Shown here in pieces: positions 50,077-50,203 of a DNA stretch of 50,203 nucleotides. Under the pieces are notes generated by a model. That model was not told where the DNA came from, ran no database searches, and worked only from the letters and a program-made list of their open reading frames with translations. The stretch is from NCBI GenBank assembly GCA_002762785.1, contig PCXY01000002.1, positions 1 to 50,203 of the forward strand, in the 5' to 3' direction. The position numbers were made by a program, and so were the translations under genes. This DNA is from Candidatus Woesearchaeota archaeon CG10_big_fil_rev_8_21_14_0_10_45_16 (GTDB lineage: Archaea > Nanobdellota > Nanobdellia > Woesearchaeales > GW2011-AR9). Position 1 is the first letter of the stretch; each line of letters starts with the position of its first letter.

Positions 50077-50203
50077 ACGGAAGTGCGATAAGGGGACTCC
50101 CAGTGCTCATGCTTAGCATGGGCTTTTGCCAAGTGTAAATAGCTTGGCGAATAAGTGGTGGGTAAGACGGGTGCCAGCCGCCGCGGTAACACCTGCGCCA
50201 CAA

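Overview
The window looks like a piece of a DPANN archaeal chromosome, most like the Woesearchaeota/Pacearchaeota end of that group; the lineage is my inference. The archaeal signs are the 16S rRNA 5' end at the right edge, intron-bearing tRNAs, GatE, archaeal-type DNA ligase, TrmB and Lrp regulators, an eL41-like protein, class III signal peptides and a PGF-pre-PGF surface protein. Many genes have a TATA element 23-30 bases before the start codon and no leader. A smaller set has a GGAGG/GGTGG-type ribosome binding site. Several genes look bacterial in type and were probably acquired: bacterial-type Tgt, TrhO, topoisomerase IB, MsrB, M23 peptidases and an SLT/lysozyme-like protein.

Layout. 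1-5,030: secreted cysteine-rich proteins, TrmB and Fur regulators, TruD. 5,100-10,540: a large orphan protein, then a trhO-tgt pair acting on tRNA position 34. 10,600-16,720: surface glycoprotein, methyltransferase, AsnRS, asparagine synthetase and a divergent AsnC/Lrp regulator. 16,720-25,380: three tRNA genes (Arg-CCU, Ser-GGA, CAU) among small metalloproteins, an M23 peptidase, topoisomerase IB, HIT and HD proteins and a short histone-fold protein. 25,530-31,000: a translationally coupled three-gene cassette of unknown role, an HTH-Nudix regulator and two coiled-coil proteins. 31,060-33,560: a structured RNA candidate followed by a prepilin peptidase and two pilin-like proteins. 33,560-41,660: secreted and membrane proteins, TpiA, an SLT/lysozyme-like protein, GatE and MsrB. 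41,690-43,375: ferredoxin, chorismate mutase and a U32/TrhP-like protein in one operon. 43,500-50,203: DNA ligase, signal peptidase, two split 2-oxoglutarate oxygenase-like genes before an eL41-like gene, a second M23 peptidase and the start of 16S rRNA.

The two strongest themes concern tRNA. First, every tRNA gene seen carries two introns, one in the anticodon loop and one in the D-loop or T-loop. The three D/T-loop introns fit bulge-helix-bulge geometry, and removing them restores consensus loops exactly. Second, wobble-base modification is prominent. TrhO carries a C-terminal domain homologous to that of the U32/TrhP-like protein encoded elsewhere in the window. The U32 gene overlaps a chorismate mutase (a prephenate source) that in turn overlaps a ferredoxin. 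Together they look like a two-route 5-hydroxyuridine-34 system in an archaeon.

A third theme is a set of exported proteins with peptidoglycan-hydrolase folds (two M23, one SLT-like, one truncated relative) in an organism not expected to have murein. These could act on bacterial neighbours or on its own envelope.
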